64,000 nucleotides of DNA from Pseudomonas sp. 21 (GTDB taxonomy: Bacteria; Pseudomonadota; Gammaproteobacteria; Pseudomonadales; Pseudomonadaceae). Positions within the stretch are counted from its first letter, which is position 1; every line of letters starts with the position of its first letter. The DNA is taken from the NCBI RefSeq assembly GCF_000955805.1, contig NZ_JYOA01000019.1, positions 26,479 to 90,478 on the forward strand, in the 5' to 3' direction. The position numbers and the translations under genes were made by a program. Below the pieces are notes generated by a model. It was not told where the DNA came from. It saw nothing but the letters and a program-made list of their open reading frames with translations, and searched no databases. Of this stretch, positions 1 through 8,686 are shown piece by piece.

Positions 1-503
1 ACATCCTCGTGGCGTGCGGCTCCGACGGGCAGTTCCGGGCGTTGTGCCATCTGCTCGGCCGCGATGACCTCGGCAGCGACCCGCGTTTCACACGCAACCC
101 CGGACGCAGCGAGCACCGCCGGGAACTGGAAGTGGAGCTGGCGAAAAGCATCGCCGGCTGGCGCGCCGCCGACCTGCTGGCGGCCATGGAAAAGGCCGGT
201 GTGCCCGGCGGGCCGATCAACAACCTGCAGCAGGCCCTCGCCGATCCGCAGGTGCAGGCCCGCGGCCTGTTGCAGACCCTGACCCGGCAGGACGGGACCC
301 CGGTCACCCTGCTCGGCTACCCGGCGCGCTTCTCCGCCTCGCCGCCGACCTACCGCCTGGCGCCGCCGATGTTCGCCCAGGACACCGCGCAGGTACTGGC
401 CGAGCAGCTGGGGCTGGCCACCGAGCAACTGGCGGAGCTGGCTGGCGATGGCGCGATCGCCCTGGCCCAGCCGCTGGCGGAGCCTGTCTCGAAGGCCGGC
501 TGA
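1..503 (+). CDS. CoA transferase family III (CaiB/BaiF), C-terminal part
   Basis: This gene runs in from beyond the left edge; about 166 C-terminal residues are present and the frame is open from base 3. The fragment has the family's GSDGQF segment, a GVPGGPIN loop and a QVQARG segment, all typical of the C-terminal half of CaiB/BaiF CoA transferases, which move CoA between acyl groups. The substrate cannot be told from this fragment. The stop is about 100 bp before the next gene, with an AT-rich stretch (about 535-565) that could be the promoter of the ParD-like/map pair. The family call is fairly sure and the function is unknown. Confidence 0.8.
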   Translation, partial: ILVACGSDGQFRALCHLLGRDDLGSDPRFTRNPGRSEHRRELEVELAKSIAGWRAADLLAAMEKAGVPGGPINNLQQALADPQVQARGLLQTLTRQDGTPVTLLGYPARFSASPPTYRLAPPMFAQDTAQVLAEQLGLATEQLAELAGDGAIALAQPLAEPVSKAG

Positions 504-599
504 GCCGCCGGTTTTGCATTCCCTCGCCTCGATCAATATGATGCATATATGTTTTGTTATGCTTCATAGCGAATTACCTCCGAGAGAGGCGGGAGAATC

Positions 600-809
600 A
601 TGGGCATCATCAACCTGGACGACGACCTGCACGACCAACTGCGCCGCGCCAGCTCCGTGGCCTGCCGGTCGATCAACGCCCAGGCGGCGTTCTGGATCAA
701 GATCGGCATGCTCTGCGAGCTGGAGCCGACCCTGAGCTTCAACGAGATCGTCACCCGCGAACTGCAGGAAGCCGGGGTCAAGTACGCCGCCGCGGGAGGC
801 GCCAAGTGA
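600..809 (+). CDS. ParD-like antitoxin-family protein
   Basis: A 69-residue protein resembling the ParD_like family, small ribbon-helix-helix-type proteins often annotated as type II antitoxins. A purine-rich ribosome site (GGGAGA) lies a few bases before the ATG. Its TGA stop overlaps the GTG start of the methionine aminopeptidase gene, so the two are translationally coupled. No ParE-type toxin gene is present on either side; its partner is a housekeeping-type peptidase. It may be a DNA-binding autoregulator of the pair. The antitoxin label is by family resemblance only. Confidence 0.7.
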   Translation: MGIINLDDDLHDQLRRASSVACRSINAQAAFWIKIGMLCELEPTLSFNEIVTRELQEAGVKYAAAGGAK

Positions 810-1576
810 CCAAGACTCCGGCGGAACTGGCGCTGATGGCCGAATCGGGCCGGCTGCTGGCGAAGGTCTTCGGCTTCGTCGATGGCCTGCCGCTGGAAGG
901 CATGACGACCCTGGAAGTGAATGACCGGGTCGAGCGCTACATCGTCGATGAGCTGCAGGCGCGGCCGGCCAGCAAGGGCCAGTATGGCTTCGCCTACGTG
1001 CTCAATTCCTCGCGCAACCAGGTGGTCTGCCATGGCGTTCCCTCCGCGGCGGACCGCCTGCAGGACGGCGACATCGTCAACTTCGACATCACCCTGGAGA
1101 AGAACGGCTTCATCGCCGATTCGAGCAAGACCTACCTGATCGGCAAGGTCTCGCCAGCCGCAAGGCGCCTGGTGGAAATCACCTACGAAGCCATGTGGAA
1201 AGGCATCCGCGCGGTGAAGCCCGGCGCCCGCCTGGGCGACGTCGGCCACGCCATCGAGCGGCACGCCCGCCAGCACGGCTACAGCGTGGTCGAGGAGTAC
1301 TGCGGCCACGGCATCGGCCGCGAGATGCACGAGGCGCCCCAGGTGCTGCACTTCGGCCGCCCGCGCACCGGGCAGGTGCTCAGGGAAGGCATGACCTTCA
1401 CCATCGAGCCGATGCTCAACCAGGGGCATTCCGGGGTGAAAACCCTGGCGGACGAATGGACCGTGGTCACCCTCGACGGCAAGCTCTCCGCGCAGTTCGA
1501 GCACACCGTCGCGGTGACTGCCACCGGCTACGAAGTCCTCACGCTGCGCCCCGAAGAACGCAACGCCGGGTACTGA
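806..1576 (+). CDS. map: Methionine aminopeptidase type I
   Basis: A cytoplasmic metallopeptidase of 256 residues that removes the initiator methionine from new proteins. The five metal ligands of the pita-bread fold are visible: D94 (FDIT), D105 (ADSS), H168 (CGHGIG), E201 (TIEPM) and E232 (FEHT), plus the substrate histidine H76. The GTG start at 806 is chosen because GGGAGG sits 7 nt upstream and the start overlaps the stop of the ParD-like gene; a longer reading upstream would run through that gene in another frame. Pseudomonads usually carry the essential map beside rpsB, so this is probably an extra copy. Coupling to a ParD-like protein suggests conditional expression. Confidence 0.93.
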   Translation: MTKTPAELALMAESGRLLAKVFGFVDGLPLEGMTTLEVNDRVERYIVDELQARPASKGQYGFAYVLNSSRNQVVCHGVPSAADRLQDGDIVNFDITLEKNGFIADSSKTYLIGKVSPAARRLVEITYEAMWKGIRAVKPGARLGDVGHAIERHARQHGYSVVEEYCGHGIGREMHEAPQVLHFGRPRTGQVLREGMTFTIEPMLNQGHSGVKTLADEWTVVTLDGKLSAQFEHTVAVTATGYEVLTLRPEERNAGY

Positions 1577-1584
1577 TGCGCCGC

Positions 1585-2418
1585 TCAGCCGTCGGTGGAG
1601 CGCGTGAGCGCTTCCCAGTGGCTGATCTCGTCCTGCAGGGCTGACAATTTCTGCCGCACCAGACCCAGGGCGTCGCTGCCCAGCAACAGATGCCGTGGCG
1701 GTACCGGCGCCTCGATGGCCGCCAGCATCGCCTGTGCGGCTTTCGCCGGGTCGCCCAGCTGCTTGCCGCTCTTTTCCTGCCGCGCCTGGCGCACCGGGTC
1801 GAACAGTGCGTCGTAATCGGCGATGCAACGCGGGCTGCGCACCATGGAGCGCCCCGCCCAATCGGTGCGGAAGGACCCCGGCGCCACGGCGGTCACCGCG
1901 ATGCCCAAACCCTCGACCTCCTTGCCCAGTGCGTCGCTGATGCCCTCCAGGGCGAACTTGCTGCCGCAGTAGTAGGCGATGCCCGGCATGGTGATGTAGC
2001 CGCCCATGGATGTGATGTTGAGGATGTGCCCGCGCCGGCGCCGGCGCATGTGCGGCAGCACGGCCTGGATCATCGCCACGGCGCCGAAGACGTTCACCTC
2101 GAACTGCCGGCGCATCGCCTCCAGCGGCGACTCCTCGAGGATGCCTTCGTGGCCGTAGCCGGCGCTGTTCACCAGCACCTCCAGCGGGCCGACGCTGGCC
2201 TCGATCTCCGCGACCAGGCCCGGCATGGCGTCGACATCGGTCACGTCCAGCAGGCGGCCGAAGGCCTGCCCGGGCGCCAGTGCTTCCAGTTCGGCGCGGG
2301 CCTGCTCGGTGCGCACCGTGCCGACCACGCGATGTCCGGCAGCGAGTGCCTCGCGGGCCAATGCGCGGCCGAAGCCACTGCTGGCGCCGGTGATCAGCAG
2401 ATTCTTGAGAGGTGACAT
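1585..2418 (-). CDS. Short-chain dehydrogenase/reductase
   Basis: A classical SDR of 277 residues, NAD(P)-dependent. It has the cofactor motif TGASSGFG at residues 10-17, NSAG at 84-87, and the catalytic S137, Y150 and K154 (YCGSK). The start at 2418 is preferred over an upstream ATG in frame because GGAG precedes it and residues 1-9 form the normal first beta strand. The gene is read divergently from the AraC-type regulator at 2511, with a 92-bp gap, an arrangement in which the regulator commonly controls the SDR. It converges on map with only 8 bp between the stops. Substrate unknown. Confidence 0.9.
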   Translation of the reverse strand: MSPLKNLLITGASSGFGRALAREALAAGHRVVGTVRTEQARAELEALAPGQAFGRLLDVTDVDAMPGLVAEIEASVGPLEVLVNSAGYGHEGILEESPLEAMRRQFEVNVFGAVAMIQAVLPHMRRRRRGHILNITSMGGYITMPGIAYYCGSKFALEGISDALGKEVEGLGIAVTAVAPGSFRTDWAGRSMVRSPRCIADYDALFDPVRQARQEKSGKQLGDPAKAAQAMLAAIEAPVPPRHLLLGSDALGLVRQKLSALQDEISHWEALTRSTDG

Positions 2419-2510
2419 GGGGTGACTCCGTTGCTGGGAAATTGAGTGCACAATACTCAGCATCATCGCCATCCCGCAGACCTCAAACTCTGACTTTATT
2501 GCCTGATTCT

Positions 2511-3476
2511 ATGAGAACGGAAATCCAAGCCAGCCTCCCCGATCAGGCGCGCATGGCCGACCTGCTCGCCGCACTGGCTCCCCAGGAAGGCTACAACCTC
2601 ACCGCGCTGCCGAGCGTGCGGCTGCTCCGCTCGAACCGACCGCTGGCGCGCACCCCGGTGCTCTACGACCCCGGCATCGTGATCGTCTGCCAGGGCTGCA
2701 AGCGCGGCTATTTCGGCGATGAAACCTACCTCTACGACGAGCAGCACTACCTGGCCGTCGCGGTGCCCGTGCCCTTTACCATGGAAACCGACGCCACGCC
2801 GGAGCGCCCGCTCCTGGCCATCTACCTGCACCTGGACTTCCAGCTCGCTGCCGAGCTGATGTTGCAGATCGACCAGCAAAGCCTTCAGCTGGGCCGACCG
2901 CCCGCCGAGGACGCTCCGCGCAGCCTCTTCTCCAGCCCGATGGACCCGGCGCTGACGCAGTCCGTGCTGCGCCTGCTCGAAACGCTGGGCGATCCGCTGG
3001 CGGCGACGATCCTCGCGCCGGCCCTGCTGCGCGAGCTGTACTTCCGCGTGCTGACCGGCGCGCAGGGCAATGCCATGCGCGCAGCGCTGGCCATGCGTGG
3101 CCGCTTCGGCAACATCGCCAGGGCCCTGCAACGCATCCACACGAGCTACGCGCAGCCCATCGACCTGCCGCAACTGGCGAGCGAGGCCGGCATGAGCGTT
3201 CCGTCCTTCCACAGCCACTTCAAGGCCATTACCCGCACCTCGCCCATGCAGTACCTCAAGTGCACACGGCTGCACCAGGCGCGGCTGCTGATCGTGCGCC
3301 AGGGCATGACCGCGCAGGCGGCAAGCCTGGCCGTCGGCTACGCCAGCGCCTCGCAGTTCAACCGCGAGTTCAAGCGCCTGTTCGGCCGCACGCCCCTGGC
3401 GGAGGCACAGCGAATGCGGGAGAACTTCGCGATTCCACCGGCGCAGGAAGCCTCGGCTTACGTTTCTTCTCACTGA
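2511..3476 (+). CDS. AraC-family transcriptional regulator (AraC_N type)
   Basis: A 321-residue regulator with the AraC_N cupin-like domain seen in regulators paired with short-chain dehydrogenases (about residues 25-180) and a C-terminal double helix-turn-helix (about 215-315; key segments LASEAGMSVPSF and VGYASASQFNREFKRLFG). The ATG at 2511 is chosen over an upstream GTG at 2412 because the longer form would overlap the divergent SDR gene. It probably controls that SDR and itself from the shared 92-bp gap. The inducer is unknown. Confidence 0.88.
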   Translation: MRTEIQASLPDQARMADLLAALAPQEGYNLTALPSVRLLRSNRPLARTPVLYDPGIVIVCQGCKRGYFGDETYLYDEQHYLAVAVPVPFTMETDATPERPLLAIYLHLDFQLAAELMLQIDQQSLQLGRPPAEDAPRSLFSSPMDPALTQSVLRLLETLGDPLAATILAPALLRELYFRVLTGAQGNAMRAALAMRGRFGNIARALQRIHTSYAQPIDLPQLASEAGMSVPSFHSHFKAITRTSPMQYLKCTRLHQARLLIVRQGMTAQAASLAVGYASASQFNREFKRLFGRTPLAEAQRMRENFAIPPAQEASAYVSSH

Positions 3477-3614
3477 AGCGGGCAGCCTTCCGGAAATTCT
3501 AGCAATCACTCATCTTTCGATCATTTATTGCTGAAAACACCCGATAACAGCCATGACTCGCTTAAAATCAGCCAAGTATTTCACCTAGAATGCAGACTCC
3601 CCCAGGAGCCCCGC

Positions 3615-3662
3615 ATGAAACCGCTCGACATTCCCACCCGCCGCGCAGGCCACGCCCCATGA
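3615..3662 (+). CDS. Possible 15-codon leader peptide upstream of an AraC-type gene
   Basis: A tiny reading frame (MKPLDIPTRRAGHAP) starts with ATG six bases after a good ribosome site, AGGAG. Its TGA overlaps the ATG at 3659 of the following AraC-type gene in an ATGA junction. The regulator's own starts (3590, 3659) have poor ribosome sites, so translation of the regulator could depend on this frame. A single-base sequencing or real frameshift joining the two frames would also explain it. Confidence 0.4.
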   Translation: MKPLDIPTRRAGHAP

Positions 3663-4405
3663 CCTGCGCCCTCTCCCTCGAAGCGCTGGCCTATGACCAC
3701 CAGGATGGCGAGGAAATCCTGCCGCACTGCCACACCCAGGCGCAGCTGATCCACTCGATCTCCGGCGTGATGCTGGTGGGCGCTGCGCAAAAGAGCTGGG
3801 TGGTGCCGGCCGGGCACGCGCTATGGGTGCCGCCGGGTACCGAGCACCAGATCCGCATGTTCGGCAGTGTCCGCATGCGCACCCTGTTCATGCCTGCTTC
3901 CACCTGGCCCTGGGGCGGCCAGCGCTGCCAGCTGATCGCGGTAACGCCGTTGCTGCGCGAGCTGCTGGTTGCCGCCAGTGCGGTGCAGGCCGGCGACGGA
4001 AACGAGCACCGCCGCCGCTGCCTGCACGAACTGCTGCTGGTGGAGATGGACGCTGCGCAAACGGTCGCCATTCACCTTGCCATGCCACGGGACCCGCGCC
4101 TGCTGCGGCTGTGCAACGCGGTGATCGCCGCACCGGCGGACGAAACCGGCATGGAGGACTGGGCGCAGCAACTGAACATGAGCAGCCGCACCCTCGCCCG
4201 CCTGTTCCAGCGCGAACTGGGGATGAACTTCGGCGACTGGCGCACCCGCGTGCGCATGGTCCTCAGCCTGCAGCGCCTGATCGCCGGCGCCTCGGTGCTG
4301 GAAGTGGCGCTGGAGCACGGTTACCAGAGTCCGAGCGCCTTCTCGCAGACCTTCAAGCGCATCCTCGGGCAGTCGCCCAGCCACTACCAGGCGGTCCGCC
4401 GCTGA
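3659..4405 (+). CDS. AraC-family transcriptional regulator (cupin sensor)
   Basis: A 248-residue AraC/XylS regulator with an N-terminal cupin (about residues 10-95; HCHTQAQL and the WVPPGTEH turn) and a C-terminal double helix-turn-helix (about 150-245; SSRTLARLFQRELG and YQSPSAFSQTFKR). Starts at 3590 and 3659 are both possible; 3659 is coupled to a short upstream frame that has the better ribosome site. It precedes the efflux operon that begins at 4507 on the same strand, about 100 bp on, and is the obvious candidate to control it. Confidence 0.88.
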   Translation: MTCALSLEALAYDHQDGEEILPHCHTQAQLIHSISGVMLVGAAQKSWVVPAGHALWVPPGTEHQIRMFGSVRMRTLFMPASTWPWGGQRCQLIAVTPLLRELLVAASAVQAGDGNEHRRRCLHELLLVEMDAAQTVAIHLAMPRDPRLLRLCNAVIAAPADETGMEDWAQQLNMSSRTLARLFQRELGMNFGDWRTRVRMVLSLQRLIAGASVLEVALEHGYQSPSAFSQTFKRILGQSPSHYQAVRR

Positions 4406-4462
4406 GCAGCCTGTCATTTTCGCGAGGCTGGTTGTCGGCCGTGCGAGAGAGCCGCGCCGGCT

Positions 4463-4503
4463 GAGTCCCTAACCTGCGGGAGTCCGAAGCAAAGGGACTC
4501 CCC
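4463..4503 (+). promoter_or_regulatory. Overlapping inverted repeats across the ribosome site of the efflux operon
   Basis: GAGTCCC (4463-4469) pairs perfectly with GGGACTC (4494-4500), and GGGAGTCC (4478-4485) pairs perfectly with GGACTCCC (4495-4502). The two pairings compete for the same 3' arm, which also contains the AGGGA ribosome site of the outer membrane factor gene. It could be two alternative RNA hairpins or a repeated operator for the AraC regulator upstream. There is no U-run, so it is not a simple terminator. Confidence 0.5.
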
Positions 4504-4506
4504 GAC

Positions 4507-5994
4507 ATGCCCATACCCTCCCCCAACCCGCGACATTCGCTGCTCGCCCTGGCTTGTGCCGGCCTGCTGCTCGGCGGCTGTTCGGCGGTCAGCGAACATC
4601 AGGCGCCTGCTATCCACCCGCCCGCTGGCGGCGACTGGCAGGCGCTCGCCAGCGGTACCGCTGCGCAGGAGCCGCCCACCGATTGGTGGCGGCTGTATCA
4701 GGACCCGCAACTCGACCAGTTGGTCGTCCAGGCCCTGCAGCATAACCAGGACCTGCAAGCGTCCCTCGCCCACGTCGACGAGCTGCTGGCCCTGCTCGGC
4801 CAGGCGCGGGCACAACGCTGGCCCAGCACCACGGCGAGCTGGCAGACCTTCTACGGCCGCACCAGCGACGACCAGACCGAAGCCAAGGCCACCGGCAACC
4901 GCGCCGGCGCGCAGTGGAACCAGGTGCCGGGGTTCGCGCTGGACTACCAGCTCGACCTCTGGGGCCAGGTGCGCCAGTCGATCCAGGCCGCCCAGGCCAA
5001 CGCGGAGGCCGCCCAGGCCGCCCACGACCAGTTGCGCGTCAACGTCGCGGCCGACACGGCCCGCGCTTTTGCCAATGCCTGCGCCTACGCCGCGCGGGCG
5101 GCCATTCAGCAGCACTCGGTCGCGACCGTGGAGCACAGCCTTGACCTCACGGTCCGCCAGCGCCGGGCCGGGCTGGCTACCGATCTGGAAGTGGATCGCG
5201 TGCGCAGCCTGCTGGAGGAGACCCGTGCACTGCTGCCGCGCCTGGAGGCCGAACACCAGGCCGCGCTGGAAGAACTCGGCGTGCTCACCGGCAGCGAACC
5301 GGAGCAACTGCCGGCGGCCGTCAGCGACTGCCAGAGCGTGCCTCAACTGAGCCAGGCACTGCCGGTTGGCGATGGCTGGGCGCTGCTGCAACGCCGCCCG
5401 GACATCCGCGCCGCCGAACGCGCGCTGGCAGCCGCCGGGCATGAAGTGGGCGTGCGCCAGGCGGACTTCTACCCGAGCGTGTCCTTCGGCGCATCGATCA
5501 GTTCCTCCGCCGAGCGCCTGCATGACCTCGGCGACCACGAGGCGATTACCTATGCCGTCGGGCCACTGATCAGCTGGAGCTTTCCCAACCTGCTCGTCAC
5601 CCATGCCCGCCTCGAAGGCGCCCAGGCCCACGAACGCCAGCAGCTTGCCCGCTTCCAACAGCAGGCGCTGGTGGCGCTCAAGGAAGTTCGTCAGAGCCTG
5701 GCCCGCTACAGCGGCGAGACCGGCCACCGCGAAGCCCTGGCCGGCGCGCTCGACAGCAGCCGCAACGCCTACCGCCTGGCGCAGGTGAACTACCAGGCCG
5801 GCGCGCTGGACTTCCTCGACGTACTCGACAGCGAACGCGCCATGGTCCGCCTCGAAGCGGACAAGACCGAGGCCGACCGGCAACTGGTCGAGCGCCAGAT
5901 CGAACTCTTCCGCGCCCTTGGCGGCGGCTGGCAGGACTCGCCGGCCGGCGTACCTGCCAGGCGCATCCTCTCTTCTACGGAACCCGCACGATGA
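4507..5994 (+). CDS. Outer membrane efflux lipoprotein, NodT/OprM family
   Basis: A 495-residue TolC-like outer membrane channel of the NodT family. It starts with a lipoprotein signal (about residues 1-24, lipobox LLGGC with C25), followed by two OEP repeats (LDYQLDLWGQVR, LQRRPDIRAAERALAAAGHEVG, FYPSVSFGAS and NYQAGALDFLDVL). It forms the exit duct for the periplasmic adaptor and MFS pump encoded next. The stop overlaps the next start in an ATGA junction. The substrate is unknown. Confidence 0.93.
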   Translation: MPIPSPNPRHSLLALACAGLLLGGCSAVSEHQAPAIHPPAGGDWQALASGTAAQEPPTDWWRLYQDPQLDQLVVQALQHNQDLQASLAHVDELLALLGQARAQRWPSTTASWQTFYGRTSDDQTEAKATGNRAGAQWNQVPGFALDYQLDLWGQVRQSIQAAQANAEAAQAAHDQLRVNVAADTARAFANACAYAARAAIQQHSVATVEHSLDLTVRQRRAGLATDLEVDRVRSLLEETRALLPRLEAEHQAALEELGVLTGSEPEQLPAAVSDCQSVPQLSQALPVGDGWALLQRRPDIRAAERALAAAGHEVGVRQADFYPSVSFGASISSSAERLHDLGDHEAITYAVGPLISWSFPNLLVTHARLEGAQAHERQQLARFQQQALVALKEVRQSLARYSGETGHREALAGALDSSRNAYRLAQVNYQAGALDFLDVLDSERAMVRLEADKTEADRQLVERQIELFRALGGGWQDSPAGVPARRILSSTEPAR

Positions 5995-7151
5995 ACATTG
6001 CCGTCGATGACCCGCAAGCCAACGCCGCCGAACAGGCCGCACAGTTCAACCGCAAGCGCCGCCAACGCCGCCTGACGTGGCTGGGCGCTGGCCTCCTCGC
6101 CGCCGTCGCGCTGGGCTATGGCTTCTACTGGGCTGGCATCGGCCGCTACCTGGAGGAAACCGACGACGCCTATGTGCGCGCCGACTGGATCACCATCAGC
6201 CCGAAAGTCTCCGGCTACGTCGCCGAGGTACTGGTGGAGGACAACCAGCACGTCACCGCCGGCACCCCATTGGTACGCATCCAGGCGCGCGACTACCAGG
6301 CCCGCGTGCAACAGGCGCTGGCGCGACAGGCCGAGGCCCGCGCCGCCATCGCCGCGCAGCAGGCCGCACTGGTGACGCTGGATACACAGTTGAAGGAGCA
6401 GAAGGCGCTGATCGACCAGGCCGACGCCGATATCGACAGCGCTCGTGCCGAACGCCAGCGCGCGCAGCTGGACTTCCAGCGCTACCGCGACCTGGTGGCG
6501 CAGAAGGCCGCGAGCGACCAGCGCCTGGAGAGCGTGACCGCCGACTTTGCCCGCGCGCGTTCGGCCTTCAGCGGTGCCCAGGCCGCGGCCAGCCGGCAAC
6601 GCACCCGCCTGAGCGTGCTCCAGGCCAGCCGCGAACAGGCCGTCGCCCAGTTGCAACAGCAGCAGGCTCGGGCCGCCGGGGCGGACGCCAGCCTGGCCCT
6701 GGCGGAAAGCCGACTGGAAGACACGCTGGTCCGCGCGCCCATCGCCGGCGTGGTCGGCCAGCGCCGCGTGCGCCAGCGTCAGTACGTGACGCCCGGTTTG
6801 CCGCTGCTGGCCCTGGTGCCGGTGGAACAGTCCTACGTGGAGGCCAACTACAAGGAGACCCAGCTGCGCCGGATGCGCCCCGGCCAGCCGGTGGAGGTGC
6901 GCGTGGACAGCTTTCCCCAGGCAGTGCTGCACGGCCGCGTCGAGAGTTTCTCACCCGGTTCCGGCGCCCTCTTCGCCCTGCTGCCGCCGGACAACGCCAC
7001 CGGCAACTTCACCAAGATCGTCCAGCGATTCCCGGTGAAGATCGCCCTCGACCCCGGCGCCCGCCAGCAGGTGCCGATCCTGCCCGGCATGTCGGTGATC
7101 GCCGAAGTGGATACGCGCCAGCACAGCGAGGCCCAGCGGCATGACCAGTGA
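5991..7151 (+). CDS. HlyD/EmrA-type periplasmic adaptor of an MFS efflux pump
   Basis: A 386-residue membrane fusion protein. One N-terminal membrane span (about residues 28-48) is followed by the biotinyl-lipoyl-like half (TDDAYVRADWITISPKVSGYV), a long alpha hairpin rich in A, Q and R (about 95-210) and the second lipoyl/beta-barrel half (APIAGVVGQRRVRQRQYV). The TDDAYV signature is typical of EmrA adaptors that pair with DHA2-type MFS pumps. It starts inside the stop of the outer membrane gene and ends 11 bp inside the pump gene, so the three genes form one coupled operon. Confidence 0.93.
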   Translation: MNIAVDDPQANAAEQAAQFNRKRRQRRLTWLGAGLLAAVALGYGFYWAGIGRYLEETDDAYVRADWITISPKVSGYVAEVLVEDNQHVTAGTPLVRIQARDYQARVQQALARQAEARAAIAAQQAALVTLDTQLKEQKALIDQADADIDSARAERQRAQLDFQRYRDLVAQKAASDQRLESVTADFARARSAFSGAQAAASRQRTRLSVLQASREQAVAQLQQQQARAAGADASLALAESRLEDTLVRAPIAGVVGQRRVRQRQYVTPGLPLLALVPVEQSYVEANYKETQLRRMRPGQPVEVRVDSFPQAVLHGRVESFSPGSGALFALLPPDNATGNFTKIVQRFPVKIALDPGARQQVPILPGMSVIAEVDTRQHSEAQRHDQ

Positions 7152-8676
7152 CGCGGAAAAGACTTCGCTGAAGGCCTGGGTCGCGGTCATCGGCGGTTTG
7201 TTCGGTTGTTTCATGGCGGGCATGAACGTCCACGTCACCAGTGCCGCCCTGCCGGAAATCCAGGGCTCGCTGAGCGCCAGCTTCGAGGAAGGCTCGTGGA
7301 TTTCCACGGCCTACCTGGTCGCCGAGATCGTGATGATCCCCCTGACCGCCTGGCTGGTGGAGGTGTTCTCCCTGCGCCGGGTGATGCTGGTCGGCTCGGC
7401 GATCTTCCTGGCCGCCTCGGTGGCCTGCTCGTTCTCGCCCAACCTCGCCACCCTGATCGCCATCCGTGTCATCCAGGGCGCGGCCGGCGCCGTGCTGATC
7501 CCGCTGTCGTTCCAGCTGATCATCACCGAGCTTCCTGCCTCGCGAGTGGCCATGGGCATGGCCCTGTTCAGCCTGTCCAACAGCGTCGCCCAGGCTGCCG
7601 GGCCCTCCATCGGCGGCTGGCTCACCGACGCCTACAGCTGGCGCTGGATCTTCTACCTGCAGCTGATCCCCGGTGTGTTGCTGCTCGCCGCCGTGGCCTG
7701 GGCGATCGAGCCGAAAGCGATGCAACTGCAGAAGCTGCGCAATGGCGACTGGCTGGGCATCGCCAGCATGATCGTCGGCCTGGGGGCGATCCAGATCGTG
7801 CTGGAGGAAGGCGGTCGCAAGGACTGGTTCGGCTCCGACTTCATCGTCTGGATGCTGGTCATCGGCGTGATCGCACTGCTGCTGTTCATCTGCACGCAGC
7901 TGTTCGGTCGACGCTCGTTCATCAACCTGCGCCTGCTGGCGGGCTACAACTTCGGCGTGGCCAGCGCGGCGATGTTCATCTTCGGCGCGGCGACCTTCGG
8001 GCTGGTGTTCCTGGTGCCCAACTACCTGTCCCAGTTGCATGGCTATAACGCCCGCGAAATCGGCGTCAGCCTGATCGCCTACGGCCTCGTGCAGTTGCTC
8101 CTGGCACCGCTGATGCCGCGCCTGATGCGCTGGCTGAACCCCAAGCTGATGGTCGCCAGCGGCTTCGCCATCATGGCCCTGGGCTGTTATCTGGGTGCGC
8201 ACCTGGACGCCGACAGCGCGGCCAACGTGATCATTCCTTCGACGGTGGTGCGTGGCATCGGCCAGCCTTTCATCATGGTGGCGCTGTCGGTGCTGGCGGT
8301 CTCCGGGCTGTCCAGGCAGGAAGCCGGCTCGGCCTCGGCGCTGTTCTCCATGCTGCGCAACCTGGGGGGCGCGGTCGGCACGGCGGCACTGACGCAGATC
8401 GTCTCGCAGCGCGAGCGCTTCCATTCCGAACGTATCGGCGAGCAGGTGACGCTCTTCTCGCCCGCCTTGCAGGAGCGCCTGCAAGGTGATCCCGGCAGCG
8501 CCTTCACCCTCAACGAATGGCTGCCGGCACAGGCCGAAACCCTTGCCCGCCTGGGCGCGCACATACGCCACGAGGCATTCATCATGGCCTATGGTGATGC
8601 GTTCTACCTGTCCTTTATCGCCCTGCTGGCCTGCGCGGTGGCCGCGCTGGCCTTGCGCGGCAACAAGAGTTCCTAG
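7141..8676 (+). CDS. DHA2-family MFS drug/metabolite efflux pump (EmrB-like)
   Basis: An inner membrane proton antiporter of 511 residues with about 14 hydrophobic spans, the DHA2/EmrB size and layout. Visible family features are the NVHVTSAALPEIQGSL opening, the motif-C-like GPSIGGWLTDAYSWRWIFYL and the late MLRNLGGAVGTA segment. With the two preceding genes it would span both membranes. Regulation is probably by the AraC protein encoded just upstream. The substrate cannot be predicted; organic acids, phenolics and hydrophobic drugs are usual for the family. Confidence 0.93.
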   Translation: MTSDAEKTSLKAWVAVIGGLFGCFMAGMNVHVTSAALPEIQGSLSASFEEGSWISTAYLVAEIVMIPLTAWLVEVFSLRRVMLVGSAIFLAASVACSFSPNLATLIAIRVIQGAAGAVLIPLSFQLIITELPASRVAMGMALFSLSNSVAQAAGPSIGGWLTDAYSWRWIFYLQLIPGVLLLAAVAWAIEPKAMQLQKLRNGDWLGIASMIVGLGAIQIVLEEGGRKDWFGSDFIVWMLVIGVIALLLFICTQLFGRRSFINLRLLAGYNFGVASAAMFIFGAATFGLVFLVPNYLSQLHGYNAREIGVSLIAYGLVQLLLAPLMPRLMRWLNPKLMVASGFAIMALGCYLGAHLDADSAANVIIPSTVVRGIGQPFIMVALSVLAVSGLSRQEAGSASALFSMLRNLGGAVGTAALTQIVSQRERFHSERIGEQVTLFSPALQERLQGDPGSAFTLNEWLPAQAETLARLGAHIRHEAFIMAYGDAFYLSFIALLACAVAALALRGNKSS

Positions 8677-8686
8677 AGGAGTCTTC

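Noticed and set aside
600..809. A complete type II toxin-antitoxin system with ParE
   Set aside because: No ParE/RelE-like gene lies upstream or downstream; the coupled gene is a clear methionine aminopeptidase.
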